A DNA stretch of 64,000 nucleotides from NCBI RefSeq assembly GCF_000499845.2, contig NC_023751.2, forward strand, positions 28,517,475-28,581,474, given 5' to 3'. Position 1 is the stretch's first letter. Each line of letters opens with the position of its first letter. This stretch comes from Phaseolus vulgaris. Its lineage: Eukaryota > Streptophyta > Magnoliopsida > Fabales > Fabaceae. The notes below the pieces were generated by a model that saw nothing but the letters and a program-made list of their open reading frames with translations, did no database searches and was not told where the DNA came from. Both the position numbers and the translations under genes were made by a program. Positions 1 through 12,646 of the stretch are shown piece by piece.

Positions 1-1990
1 AAATTAGCATCTCCTCTTTACAACCATTCATATTTCCCTCTAATCATCAACCTCATACCAACCTAAATAAACAAATCTCTCCATGCCTTTAATCATGCTT
101 TACAAACAAGTTACATAATTTTTTTTACAATAAAAAAATAAATAAATAAATGTGAACCATTTTAGGAGTGGTTCAATCTTTATACAAACATAAAATATTT
201 AAAACACTCAATCTCAACACTCACATCGTCAGACGCTTAAAATTACAAAACACTCATAACTCAATAAAAAATCTGAACTAAAAAGATAAATCAAAAAATT
301 ATCATCATACAGATCAAAGGTTCGAGTTACATTACATAATAATTATGTAACTTGTTATTATGTAACAATTTACATAATAATAATAATAAGGGTTATCGTA
401 ACTGAGTTTTACATAATCAAAATTATTCTACATTTTGAGAATCCAAATTTACTTCTGAATTTGAGTCGTTTTCAAGGATTGATGAGAGCGTTTAGTTTTT
501 GTCAACTTGTCTGCGTGTTAGTCTATGCAGTTCTTGGCATGTAATTTGGCGACAAGAACTTTTACGTTTGTGGGGTAAGGATCTGAGGATCTCACGTGGC
601 CACTTAGCATTGCGTCCTCAAATTTTTTGGACTTGTTGTTGGACACTAATTTGAAATTTCAAATTTATTGCCTAAAGTAAAAGTAAAACAAAACTACAAC
701 TCATAATTTCGAATTGTTTTTTCACTAACTAGAAAAAAGGTTCGCATGCAATAAGCTATAAGTCAATCGTTTTGGTATTACCATCAACTCACAGTTATAG
801 TAATTTTTTAATCGTTCATTTCACTGGGTCAAACAAAGTGATTGCATAATGACAAATTAAAGTAAAAAGTAGATTATGCATAGCGGTTAATTGGATTTAG
901 CATTGAATTATGATGCTTCTTTACTTTTGCAGTTATATCACAATAAATTAATCATTGATTACATGCAATCCAAAATTGACCTAATTTCTATCCTCTGCTG
1001 GCGTTATTTGTCGTTATTCGTGATGTGCATTTCTCAAACTTACACCACCCTCTTTCTTCTTCAAAAGTTAAATTAAAGAGATTCCATTTTTCTAAAATTC
1101 TAAATTCATACCTTTTCCCATTCTTGAGTATGCATACTATTACGTCTCTCATCATAGACTTTGCCATATATATCAAACAAATATTTTTCCCCATCCCTTT
1201 TCTCGGATATGTACTCTTCTTTAAAATAAATATAGTCAGGGGAAAATTATAATATGGAAAAATTAATATTTAAAATTGTATTTCTCGATAAATTGATTAA
1301 TTATAATAATTATATATATTTCATTTTTTTGTAATGTAAAAATTAGGATGTGAACGAATCTGAGTGTAAATGCATAGTAACCAGCAAGAACTTTGTTTGA
1401 TTCAATTACGTGTACCCAGAAGAATAACTGTGAAGCTGAAAAGGGAAAAAGGAAAATTTTGGATATATTAGGGGAAAAGATTGAGTGTGATCTTGGAACC
1501 AAGCATCGTTAGCACAAGGTTAGCCCCATTTTGTTTCGATTTTTTATATGCATGTCACAAACTCAAAGTGTCACTTTAATATTTTTCTCCATTCTGGTCA
1601 ATGCCAAGTAACTAAAGCCTGTTCATAAATGCAAAGAAAACGATATCGTGTGGTCCTAATTAGGGAGAAGAAGATAAGTGTCTATCGAGACCATATATAT
1701 GTTGGTGAGTTGCTACAACTTCTTCATGTATTTGTTTTCTGATTGCACCCTTAAATCTTAAGCATGGTTATATTTATAATATATTACACTGTATTTATTT
1801 AAATTGAATTAATATATTCAAATTTATGTTTTTATTTGTTACAAAATACAAAGTTTAAATATGTTTCGGTCATTTTATAACTATTTTTTATTAGTTGAAT
1901 ATATTCTTAAAGTGTCCTTAAGTTTCATAATTAAGTAGCTATAATAAATTTTAATGAGGGAATATTTTTTTTTTCAGCAAACAACAAACT
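1..1990. other. AT-rich intergenic DNA, no gene seen
   Basis: Short open frames here (for example 891-1076 and 1263-1502) have AT-driven composition and no recognisable domain. The stretch around 330-420 is rich in TTACATAA words in both orientations. I see nothing else that can be called. Confidence 0.6.
332..350. repeat. perfect 19-bp palindrome
   Basis: TTACATAAT and ATTATGTAA flank a single central A. More TTACATAA/TTATGTAA copies follow up to about 412. It could be the tip of a small inverted-repeat transposon. Similar TTACATAAT words recur inside the MITE at 33842-34377, so a relationship is possible but unproven. Confidence 0.5.
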
Positions 1991-2000
1991 TTATATATAT

Positions 2001-2730
2001 TTAATACAAAGGGTACCAAACCCATAACATAACCAAACAACAACAATACACTTGCAGGGATAGCAAGCAACGAGTGGTTTGGTTAAATATAGTGCTACAT
2101 TCGGGATGAACAATAGGCAATTGTTGGGATTTAATCTGTTGTTTCATGTCCAACAACTTTTCCACCATCAAAAACTTTATCTTGGAACACACAAAGTTTC
2201 TCTCTTCCCAAATGCTCCAGCAAATCATAACCAATTCAGATTTTTTTGACTCTTCACACCCAAAATTATGATGAATGAAGTTTAATACAACATTGTAATG
2301 TAAAACCTTACTCGAATCCACCTAACTATAACAAGAGCTCTAACTGAAAAATATTTTATACGTGTAAAAAAAGTATTATGCAAATTCCTTTATTTCTTGG
2401 AAGAAAGGACATGACAATTGCTTAGCCAAGAGTCTATTACTTAAAAGTCTCCAACCGAAGTACAACACCATTGGTGACATTTTGCAACTCCATAACTACT
2501 TGAAAATTTCAGTTGTTGTTCTCCTATTTTCAAATCCTTAATGAACAATAGGCACATTTGATAAAGTAATAGTCTTTTGAGTCCTCTCCCCACAACCATT
2601 TATTCTTCTTGTTCCTTTTCATAGTTATAGTATCTATTTCAAATACCATTCTCTACATAACTACCTTCTCCCATTCAAAAAGTTTCTTCTCCATCTTACT
2701 CTCCGCATGTATCACTCGTCCAAACCTCCA
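2001..2730 (-). mobile_element. LINE (non-LTR retrotransposon) 3' remnant
   Basis: Read on the minus strand, the frame from 2321 to 2001 contains a segment of the type ICWSIWEERN, typical of the C-terminal zinc-finger RVT region of plant LINE ORF2, and ends in a hydrophobic tail WVWYPLY like that of many plant LINE ORF2 proteins. Upstream on the minus strand (about 2730-2330), translated pieces such as WLWGEDSKDYYFIKCAY match the same region, with stops and frameshifts. It is a decayed 5'-truncated copy. No target-site duplication was found. Confidence 0.55.
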
Positions 2731-2962
2731 TATTAATATATAGCATGATTGTTTTTTTTTTATATTAAATTATATCTTTCTTAGTGTTTTCCCTTTTGTC
2801 CTATCCATTTGTCATCCAAAAATATGAGATTTGTCAAATCTAATATCCTTCTTTATATTTTTTTAAATATCAAAGGAAAAATAAAATAAATGTAGAGTAT
2901 TTTAGGAATGTTTCAACCCTATTACATCTAACAGATTATGAACTTGCATAACTTCCAAGAAA

Positions 2963-3225
2963 CACTACAAGAAAAATCCAATTTATCTACGGAAGAAATC
3001 CGTAGGTAGCAGCCAAAATCCGTAGGTAAATCAACATTACCTACGGATTACCCACGAAAAAAAATTTGTATGTAATATGGGCGTCGAACACATTATCCGT
3101 AGGTAATGTTAATATACTTTATTTTTAAAATTTTAATTATTATTTGAATTTTTTTTAATTTTCAATTATTATTTACATATATTATTATTTGCCAATTATT
3201 ATATATGATATGAGAATTATAATTA
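2963..3225 (+). mobile_element. CACTA-type transposon terminus
   Basis: The sequence at 2963 begins CACTACAAGAAAAA, the canonical CACTA (En/Spm) terminal inverted repeat. It is followed by subterminal copies of CCGTAGGTAA and its complement TTACCTACGG at about 2999-3105, the usual arrangement of short subterminal repeats. I did not find the matching right end, so the element appears truncated or interrupted by the material beginning near 3230. Confidence 0.6.
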
Positions 3226-3239
3226 ATGTTAGAACTAAA

Positions 3240-3312
3240 CTGCAGCAGGTGGGACTCGAAGCCAAGTCCATTGAGGAATGTGCACAGAAGCTTTAACCAT
3301 TACACCAGTCAA
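3240..3312 (-). repeat. tRNA-like (SINE or tRNA relic) sequence
   Basis: On the minus strand the segment contains TGGTGTAATGGTTA, close to a pol III A box in a tRNA D-arm, and GGCTTCGAGTCCC, close to a B box in a T-arm, about 35 bases apart. This is the layout of a tRNA-derived SINE head or a broken tRNA gene. The stems do not pair well enough to call a functional tRNA, and I could not assign an anticodon. Confidence 0.35.
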
Positions 3313-3354
3313 GTTTTATTGTCATTAATTGCAAGAAAGGAACCTAAGACATGT

Positions 3355-4060
3355 TTAGGAGTTCATATGTTCACGGAAATGGAAGGAATAGATGGAGAAG
3401 AAAGAAGACTTATGTGATTGTAGTTCTTGGTTGATGAACACGCCACTTGAAGTGTGAATGCTCCAAGATAAGTGTGAATTACCGCCACTTGAGGGAACCA
3501 AGGCACTCAAGATGAGACTAGGAAGAGGAGAAGACAAGTTCTCACTACACTCAATCACCAATTTGGGAGAATTTTGATACTACAAATTCCAATTCTGCAT
3601 TTAGAAGGACCCAAGCCCTCCTTTTATAGGAGCAAGGGTCGGTCATGAGCTTTACAAAGCTTGTACCACAAGCTACCCAAGATTCTCCTAAGCTAACGCC
3701 TATAGTGACTTATGAAGAGTCACCTTCTAGAAAATTATAAACTAAAGCCTAAAGATGCTTTACAAAAGAGGTATCTAATGTTTCCCTCTAAGCACCTTCC
3801 TAAAAACTATGTATTAAACATTCTACTTTTTATACAAAAGACACTATAAAAAGAGAAAACAATCTACCACTACTTCCTAATTCCTTAAACTTGCTCCTTG
3901 TAAGCCTTTGAGGTAAGCTAGTGTCTCCTTGAGCTTCTTCAACTTCGGCCTCTACCTCCTCTTGTCCTTGATCTTCGGCCTCTATTCCTTCTTGATCTTG
4001 ATCTCCATCACTCTTGGCTAATCGAATATCTTTAATTAGCAAGGAGTGAATGCGATCCAA
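3355..4060 (-). mobile_element. LTR retrotransposon 3' end, minus strand
   Basis: On the minus strand, 4060-3830 reads as an acidic Glu/Gln-rich tail followed by LTRSKFKEL, like the C-terminal end of plant retrotransposon polyproteins (LTR[S/R]..K motifs). It is followed by about 470 bases resembling an LTR: a TATAAAAGG promoter box (complement of 3630-3638) and a downstream leader rich in CTT and CAAG. The second LTR and the coding body were not found, so this is a fragment. Confidence 0.45.
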
Positions 4061-4062
4061 AA

Positions 4063-4240
4063 GAATACTCAGTTAGTTAGGAGTGACAATGTGTAAAGAA
4101 TGCTCAGGTTAACCAGGAGTGACTTGAGAAAAGAATACTCAAGGTTAGTCAAGAGTGACTTGAGCAAGGAATACTCAGTTAAGTCAGAAGTGACTTGTGT
4201 AAAGAATACTTAAGAGGTTAGCCAAGAATGACTACAAACC
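4063..4240 (+). repeat. 35-bp minisatellite, about five units
   Basis: Five tandem units each begin AATACTCAG (with small variations) and contain AG[G/A]AGTGACTTG. Unit lengths are 35, 35, 36, 35 and about 35 bases. The units have diverged from one another, so the array is old. It sits just upstream of the minus-strand retroelement tail and may have been part of its internal region. Confidence 0.65.
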
Positions 4241-5868
4241 TAAACAATACTCAATATGTATTTTGTAGCATTGGTATACTTAGTTGAACTAGTTTGATAA
4301 ATAACTAGATGTAGTTTATTGCGATTGATGGACCAATATAAATTCTTGTACATATATTATCTCTTCTTTATCTCTTTTTATATTGCCTGTCACTACCATC
4401 TAACTTGTTTTCTATAATCTAGATGAGATAAGCGTAAAATAAACCTTTTAATATATCAATGTGATCATATATGTTATAAGTCTTCTTAGAGGAAATTTTT
4501 TTAAGCTTTATCAGACGAAACATTTTGAAATATATGTGTAGATGGTTTCTTCTTAAGCCTTCCTTTTGTAGCATATCTCCTTAGGTGAAATATGAACTAG
4601 ATATTGTAGGTCAAAAGAAATCATAGCTAAATGTGTTTGATATAATATAATAGATGAAAGAGTTGTTGATCTAATTGTGTTACTAACAAATCATCCATTT
4701 AAGTATCATAAATTAATTGACGTTTGTGAAAAGTTTTTAAATTTATTTAAATCAAAATTCAACCTTCCCTTATTGTGATTTTTATGTAATTAAGTGTTTA
4801 CATGATCATCATATCATAAAGTCTATGTACTAGGAAGTGTTTACGTGTCTCAGAGAATACAAGGTTCAAGATTTCTCTCCTAGTCCAAATCATCGGGTAA
4901 GCTTTCTAGAAAGAGATTGCCTCTTTTTAAAGAATAAAATGCTTAAACATTCTTTCCAAGTTAGTTGGACAAACACTCACAATGTTCTGCATGAAGCTCT
5001 TTTAGGCTTACAAAATCTAGACAAAATTTTGACACGGTGTAACCTCTCTTATTTAGTCTTCTTGATAAGATGCTTTATAAAGTTATTGGAAAAATATAAC
5101 CACTACATAAGACCATTTCTAGTTGTTGAGTTGCTTCATCTTTCATGCATGCCTTTTATGCATATGACGAGCTTGATGGTGTATGTAGCATTAAATTCAC
5201 TCCATGTAACTTTAAATGATCTTCATTTTTACGCACAATATTTAATCATTGGCAGTTTTCATATCCCTAGGTAATATAGCTTTTTGCATATATTCATTGT
5301 AAAAGTGCATATCATACATTACAAATAACTAAGCCATAGTTGAAATGCTCCTTGTGTTAGGAGGATGGTGAAGAAAACAACTTTAACTTTTTTTCCAAGA
5401 GATCATTTGATGTTGACTTGTGTTGGAACTTGAATTGATCTCTTTGGTAAATGAAGGAAATAGACATTTCTTGCATCAAAATAATAAGCGTACAAATGTT
5501 TGTATAATACGGGGTTAGCTTAATTTGTACGAGTATCATTTGATCTTCTGCACGTTTTATTAGACATAAAGGAAGACTACATAGTGTTATATTGTTTGTC
5601 AAACAAAACATTTGTGTCTTACATGATCTATTGTTGAAATCATTCATTTTACAGATGATGTATGATTATGTTTTGTTGTATTTAAGCGCCTAATCAAAAT
5701 CACAAGGTGTTGGATTTTTTATAAACATTCTTGTTTTTAGTTTGAAACTAATGTAAACCGAAATGGTTTCTCCATGGAAGCATGATAAATGTCTTAATTA
5801 AGTAATATTTCATATAAAAAGATAGAAAATTATGAATTTTAATTGATAAAATAGTTATAATTCAACCC
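4241..5868. other. non-coding stretch
   Basis: It contains one longer open frame at 4837-5274 (145 codons, +) with no recognisable domain and no supporting splice context. It may be degraded transposon sequence. Nothing else is supported. Confidence 0.4.
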
Positions 5869-5871
5869 CTA

Positions 5872-6741
5872 TACTAGTACAAAAGTTTAAAACAACGACC
5901 CATTATTTAATGCGTTTTTACGGTCAGACGATGTCTTTCAAACGCAGTGGCATTTTTGAAATTAAATTGATTTACGAATGCGGCTATAACAAATAAACTA
6001 ACAGGCACCTTCTTAAAACCTTTTTCACCTAACTCAGAAGCGCATCACTTATGTTTTCATACTCTCCTTTCTCTCGCGCTTCATTTCTCTTCTATGCTTC
6101 CTCCATGAACAGTGCTTCCTCTTTTCTTCTTCACCATTGATTTTTGTATGTTTTTCGTTTCTCTTATGTTTTGTCTTATGTCATTGCTAAGGTCACTATT
6201 TCATTGGAAAAGTTTTTGTTTGCTTTGTACTGTGCCTTCCTCGTCGCTGTTGCTGCCTTGCTCTGTCATGTATTTGCGTTTCATTGGGAAATTTTTATTT
6301 GTGTTTTCTGAACTTTTATTTGTGTTCTTAGTTATCAAGTCTTCCAATATCAATCCATTATTTGTATTATTTTTTTTATTCAGAACATGTCAGATTCATA
6401 TTCAAATTGGGATGAAATACTAAGAATGTGAAGAGGTATGATATGGATGCACCAAGAGTTCAAAAGAAATGCTAAAATAATTACCTGTTCTTCGAAAAAG
6501 ATCAAAGTTGGGAACTTTGATTAGAAACCCAAACAACAGCGAAAAAGTAAAGAAACCCTAAACGTCATTCGTAAATGCGATTATAGTAAATAGCCGCATT
6601 TATAAATCAAATTTAGGAATGCAGCTAAATAGACGTCTTCTTATCTCTTCGATTTAAGACTACATGTATATCAAATGCAGCTATATAACTGCCATTTTAC
6701 ATTGAAAATAGTCGTTGTTGTTTTGCCTTTCTGCACTAGTG
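5872..6741. mobile_element. non-autonomous CACTA-like element, 870 bp, TSD CTA
   Basis: The left end TACTAGTACAAAAG and the complement of the right end CACTAGTGCAGAAA form imperfect terminal inverted repeats, extending through AAAACAACGAC against AAAACAACAACGAC. The element is flanked by a 3-bp duplication CTA at 5869-5871 and 6742-6744, the size typical of CACTA transposons. Subterminal AAATGCGGCT/AGCCGCATTT-type words occur near both ends (about 5975 and 6555-6620). The frame at 6112-6423 inside is Leu/Phe-rich and unrecognised. Confidence 0.65.
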
Positions 6742-6744
6742 CTA

Positions 6745-8855
6745 ATTTAGGAATTTGAACCTTTTTTACATATTTTTTTTATTATAAGATGATTTTGAAT
6801 TATTTATTCTCAAATTTGTGTTAATTTCATGGTTCTAGGGGAAAATGGAGATAAAAGGGTTAAAAGAGAATGAACAAGATGAAAAGATTAAGTTGAAACA
6901 TTGGAAACTTGCCCAAAACTCGCCCAAGCAAGATCTCCAGAGGAACTCTCTATCCAATGAAGTTTGGTTTTTTCTCGTCAAACTCGCTTAAGCAAGTAAT
7001 AACTTGCTTATGAGATATTTCACTTAGTCCAAGCCCAATTAGGTTAAATAGAAGGTGTGAGGCATAACCTTAGACATCATTGAGAGAATAGAGAGAGATA
7101 GAAAACTTTAGAGGAGGCAGTAGTCAAGGAGAGACATCATGGGTATTCTTTTTTTGCTTTCCAAGCTTGTAATAACCAACATGAGTGGTTAATTCTCACC
7201 TTTGAGATTGTGAGTAATCTGTTCAAACTCTTATGTATTGAGGTGATATTTATCTATAATATTCATTTTTTGATTGATGATTGGTATTATCATTTTATTC
7301 TCAAAGCTTGAATTATTCATGATTTTGATCCTTAGATTTGAATGGAAAGTACTTTTAAGCATCTTACCTAAATGAAAATGCTTAACATATTTGAATATTA
7401 GGAATAGATTTGAAATGTTATTTTATTTATAATATTTTTTCGTAATGATAAGGAGTTTTTCTTAATATACGAGAAATCGATATTTAGGAGACTCTCTTAA
7501 TACTTTTGTATGAAAAGAATCAATATGAATGATTTTTATATGTGTATCAATATTAATAAAAATTGAATATTATATGCTTTTGAAAAATACAGACAAGTGA
7601 GAAGGATGAAACACAATCCCAATTTTCCCACTTGACTGATACAAATATTTTACTTTTCTTTATTTAATTTCTTGCAAATTCACAATACAAACAACATTTC
7701 CAACAAACTTTTAACATTTTCTTATATTTAGTGAATATTATACTTTGAGATTTTAGAACTACTCCTTGTGGATTTGATATTCGTCCTTATGGATAAATTA
7801 TTACTTCTAACTCGGTACATTTGTCATAAAGTAGTCATAAAAGCACATGTTTATTCCATTGATGCTTTAAAAATCATGGAGTTTCTCTTCTTCACATCTC
7901 CTTAAGTTGATCAAGATCCTTCCAACCTTTTAAGTTTTACATCAAAGAGGGTGAAGGATGGAAGCTTCATAAGAACACAAAAATAATATGCAAGAAATGT
8001 AATGGAATAAGACAATGAAAGATAGTGAATATGAAAAAATTAAATGGAATAAGGATAACATAGGGTGGTGATTACCAAGTGTACAACCTAAAGATGGATG
8101 ACCAAGACCCTTGAAGGATCTCTTGAAACTCTTCTTGGTGCTCTAAGAAAGCAATAGAAGGAGATGTCAATTAGGAAAATTTAACTAAAGATGAAACACG
8201 CTCACAAAAGAAACACAAAAGACTTTTAAAGCTCAAATTGATTTCTATTTCAAAGGTATGATTTTACGTTAAGGGAAGTCTTTCTTATGTAGCCTTTAGG
8301 TGCCACACATTGCCACCCTAAAAAAAGAATGCGAAACTTCTCTTAACACATAAGTTCATTTAGAGTTTCATACTCTAACCTAGAATAGTTTATTTTAACA
8401 TCCAAACATGTTATTCTACCCTATCCTATGCCTCTTTTCAATCTTTTTTTTTATGTGGTAAGCTTTCTTATAATATTTTGACATTTTATATTCTTTAATT
8501 TATCTTCTTGAATATATTTTCTAATTTTTACTTTATTTTCTGGTTCTCAGAGGAAGAAAAAGATATGGATTTTTCCATGAAGGGAAAGGACGAATAAGAG
8601 GATGAAGAACTTTACAAGAAGGTAAATTGTTAAAACATAATGTAAAGATTCCTATATTCAGTCGTATTACATATAATAGGAAAGGAAAGTTGGTCAAATT
8701 ATATTTTCTTATGAACTTAGTGAGTAAAACATAGTCTTTAAAGTTCAAATACTATGCCTAAATTTGGCAGAACTAAATTACAAATGAGATTTCGAATGAC
8801 AAATACATGAAAATTGTATGAGATTGAGATTTGTTTAATTTTTTTTACAAATAAA
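6745..8855. other. non-coding stretch
   Basis: No gene or clear mobile element was recognised. The sequence around 6880-7150 has retrotransposon-like base composition (purine-rich, CTCGCCCAAGC-type words) but no identifiable end or domain. Confidence 0.4.
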
Positions 8856-8859
8856 GAAT

Positions 8860-9640
8860 TGGTTCTTCAATTCCAAAGGCTTAATAAGATCATAAGAGCA
8901 TGAAAGAATACTATAACAAGATGGAAGTTCTCCTCATCAAGTATGAAACTGAAGAAGGTTTAGATTCCACTATGACTAGTTTCATTAATATAGTTAACCA
9001 AGACATCTAACACCTAGTGGAACTTCAAAATTATAGAACCTTGGAAGTGTTTTTCCACCAAGCTAATAAGGAGGAAGTTCAACTCAAAAGAAAAAGTTTC
9101 TACATGAAATATTCTTCCACCATTCTTTATGAAGAGATAAATAAAAGGGTGAAGTAAAAACTTCCAAGGATCAACGTAAATTTTCTAAACATCTTTAATC
9201 ATCCTTTTCTCCTATACATATAAAAACATACAACTCATCATCTTCCTTATTAAAAATCCAAATTTCAAGAAAAGAAAAATACCATTATATGTTTTAGATG
9301 TTTGGTATTTGAACAAAATGCATCAAATGTTCAAATAAAAGGGTTATGATGTTAAAAAAAAGTGAGAAAGTATGTTCAAAACATTTTTCTTCTTCATCTT
9401 CTTCAAGTGAGAGTTCCTTAGGTGCTAAAGTTTGTGAGTTGTCTCTGATTGAAAAGGATTTATTAATGATTAGGCACATGCTTGAGAATATTAATTTTTT
9501 TTCAAGAGACCTAAAGAAAAACTATTTTTCGTTCAAGATGCCTAATTATGAATAAAACTTTCACACTCATTATGAATTAGAGAAATCTGCATAAATGGTG
9601 GACAAACTTCAACTTATCACCATTCTACAAGTTACAATGA
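8860..9640 (+). mobile_element. Ty3/gypsy gag remnant
   Basis: Translated pieces follow the order of a plant Ty3/gypsy Gag. About 8905-9120 holds a decayed retrotransposon-gag domain with motifs such as FINIVNQDI, HLVELQNYRTLE and VQLKRK. About 9260-9340 resembles a zinc knuckle (CFRCL...). The frame 9346-9555 contains LIEKDLLMIRHML, like the (E)GDLLMIRRLL segment before the protease. In-frame stops and frameshifts show it is dead. LTRs were not located. Confidence 0.55.
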
Positions 9641-11087
9641 TTAAGTGAAAAAGATGAGATATATGTGAATCAACAAGTCCTGGTATATTTTTAATTAGTA
9701 GTTTTTGTAATAAATTTTTATCTCTCAAAGAAGTTAATAAAGATCAAATTACATTGAATTTAAAGAGAAAACGGAAAGAAAGAGGTGGAACAAAGAAATA
9801 CATTCCGTACTTGCATATGGTATTCCAAGTAGCTTATACTTTGACCTTGGAGGATGGTTAATAGTTCCTAATATTTGTTCTTCTTCTTTTAAGATTTGAA
9901 TTCATAGTAAAATTTTCTTTAAGAGTGAGGGAATGATTTGAATCTAAAGTACACACTAAGAATAATGGAAAGTAAGATGAAAGGAAAGAACAAAAGTTTA
10001 GAAGAGTAAAGAGAAATACAAGAGGGAAACATTAAAAGATCTTAAAGAAGAAGCTAAGAAGAAAAATCACTTCTACTTTTAGGAGATTCTAGAATAATCT
10101 ATAAGGTTCAAGGATGTTTTACAACCCCTAGAAAGTCCAATGTGAACTTTCTTCCGATGTCATTTTCAAACACATGTGATGCTAGTAACTTTCTCTACAT
10201 GTCATTTTTTTTATCAATCACTTACCACTAGGCTAAAAGTTATAACTCATAATCAAGGTACAACTCTTTCTACTTAAGAGTGTAGCAACTCAAGTGACAC
10301 AATTTGATTGTGACTTGACTTATCTGACCTACGCCACTTAACAATTGATGCTACCTACAACAATTTTTTCTGCTGGGAAAAATTAATGCCACCTGCAATC
10401 ACTTTTAAGTGTATATGAAGGTTTCAAATACATGACATGTTAGCACATGATTATTTAATTAAATTTATGTGATCATAATATTAATATTGATATTAGCTTA
10501 GTGTAATCATTAGGCTGGTGTTCACATTGCTTTTGATATTTCTTTGTAACATTGGTCAAACCACATAACCTATAAACAAGGTTCTTCTCTATTGTAAGAC
10601 ACACTTGAATATTGAATGCTATTAGATTTATGAGCATCTTTGAGTGTCTTGAGAGTATGGAACCCTTGTTCATTGGTTCCTATTTTGAATAGCTTCTTCA
10701 ATTGGTGAATCTCCATTGCACTTATCCTTGGAATTCATTCTAAAGTTAGTATGCTTTTTTCCAATTCTTACCTTAATCCACTTTTTAATTTCACTTGCAA
10801 CTCATTCTTGTTACATTTAAGCTTCCTTGAACCATCCATGAAGTTTGCCTACTCAAATCCTTTTTGAGTTGATAGATCCTACAACTTCCTTCTAAGGAAT
10901 AGATCAATTCGCGTAGTCACAATTGTTGTCATCAAGCTACGTAGTGACAAACCCACGCAACCATATGTTGAGCATTGACTTGATATGAAGGAACTCGACT
11001 CTTGGGATATAAGGTTTGCAAATTATTTTTCCATTGCGGCATTTTGAACTATCTATTGAAGATGGTTACTGCCCATTCAAGACATGT
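9641..11087. other. non-coding stretch, probably retroelement-derived
   Basis: No intact frame and no recognised domain. It lies between a gypsy gag remnant and an LTR-like block, so it may belong to the same or nested elements, but nothing in it proves this. Confidence 0.35.
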
Positions 11088-12646
11088 GTTTGATGAAGCC
11101 ATTTGTGTAATTTTCATTTGTATTTACTTATGCTTTAAGAATGTCTTAGGTATAGTTTAGAGGTTTTTTAGAGTAGGCTTTTTGCTAGGTTCCTCACCTC
11201 TTAACCCCATACCATGTGATAAGAGCAAACACAAGTTTTCTTAAACTGTTTTTCACATGTTTTGCAAAAACACCCTTACTGCATAAAAAATAAATCTGTT
11301 CTTTTCTAAATGAATAAATTCTTTTATTAAGCTGATGCTTTGATTAAGTGTTTTTGAAAATCATGGTTTGTGCACCAAGCATTTTAACTAAATTTTCAAT
11401 CCATCAAAACGACTGTGTTTCCATTGTTAAGAAGTTTCTATTATCGTTTTGAAAATAAATCTATTCATCTGTAAATGAACGGATTCTTTTTATGTCTGGT
11501 GCCATGTTTACCATTAAAAGGCTTTTTACGTTTTATCCTTGCACCAGGGTGTTTGACTGAGTCTCCTTCACATAACAGATTCTCTAACTGCTTTTGAAAA
11601 TAATTCTGTTCATTTTATTTTCAATCTGTTCTTTTTATAACAACTTTAACTGTTTTTTGAAAATCTGTTATAAAATGGTTTTCTATAAAAGGAGAGTTAG
11701 TTTCTGCGTTTAATGATTGATCATACATTTGAAAAAAAAAATAAGGATTTTCAGAGGATTAGCATGTGTTCTTGAAAGATTTTCCAAATCACAAAGTGTG
11801 CTTGTTCTTGGTTGGCTCTAAGGCTTGGTTAGAGGTGCTGCTACTGTGTGAGCAATCTGTTCTACTGGTCTAAGGCAGATTTCTGCACTCTGTATCAGGT
11901 GTATTCGTTTCATATTTCGAATTCTTGTAAAAGTGTGATTGTAAACTCTTCTTGATAGTGTTTCTTGAAAAGTGTGTGCGCTGAAATAGTGTTTTTCAGC
12001 AAGTGTGTCAAGGTTCTTGTAGGGTTCAAGAACAGTGGTTGTGTAAGTGTGTTTGGTACGTTTGTTTAGTGGATTTTACCTTGGATTAGGTGAGACTGGA
12101 TGTAGCTCATTTGAGTGAACCAGTATAATTGTTGTGTGTTCTATTTCTCTTCTTCCCTGCACTCGGTTATTGCTTATCTGTTAATCTGTCAGAAATTGAA
12201 TTTGTTCAATTAAAAATAAATTTGTTCTTTCTGGGCTTGTTCATACAGTTCTTATTTTCTGGAAAATCAGTTTGGTTCTGTTAAGAAGATATATGACCTA
12301 TTAAATACAACTGAAACAGTTTGACTGTGATAAGTTACCCAATTGATTGTCAAGCTAGAAATTGAACCTTTATCACTTGCTTAAAAATTGAAAGTCACTG
12401 TTTTTGTTTTTCATAATATCCTCTTTAAAAACTGTGTGTGTATAGCTTGCAAATTAATCTGCATAACTTCAAGAATTAATTGGCTGATATAAATGCTTTA
12501 ACACATAAACAGTGCAAAAATAAATATGTTCATTGTTAAATAAATCAATTTATTTTCTGTGTACTGTGATAAAATCTGAATCTGTGCGAAAGTTTTAAAA
12601 GGTCAATTCACCCCCCTCTTGAACTTTGACCCTATTGAACCCAACA
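11088..12646 (+). mobile_element. probable solo or orphan LTR of a large LTR retrotransposon
   Basis: The block ends with TCAATTCACCCCCCTCTTG at about 12603 followed by AACCCAACA, a hallmark of the 3' end of long plant LTRs. It contains TTGGATTAGGTGAGACTGG near 12081 and several repeated G/T-rich segments typical of the transcribed leader. The upstream boundary near 11088 is a guess. No coding domain follows, and no second LTR was found in the window. Confidence 0.45.

Noticed and set aside
3830..4060. Minus-strand acidic frame as a separate small gene
   Set aside because: The terminal LTRSK motif followed by LTR-like sequence fits the tail of a retrotransposon polyprotein better than a host gene.
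4837..5274. 145-codon + strand frame
   Set aside because: Longest open frame in its area, but no recognisable domain, AT-driven composition and no splice or promoter context. Probably transposon debris or chance.
6112..6423. 103-codon Leu/Phe-rich frame resembling a membrane protein
   Set aside because: It lies inside a non-autonomous CACTA-like element and its hydrophobicity follows from T-rich DNA.
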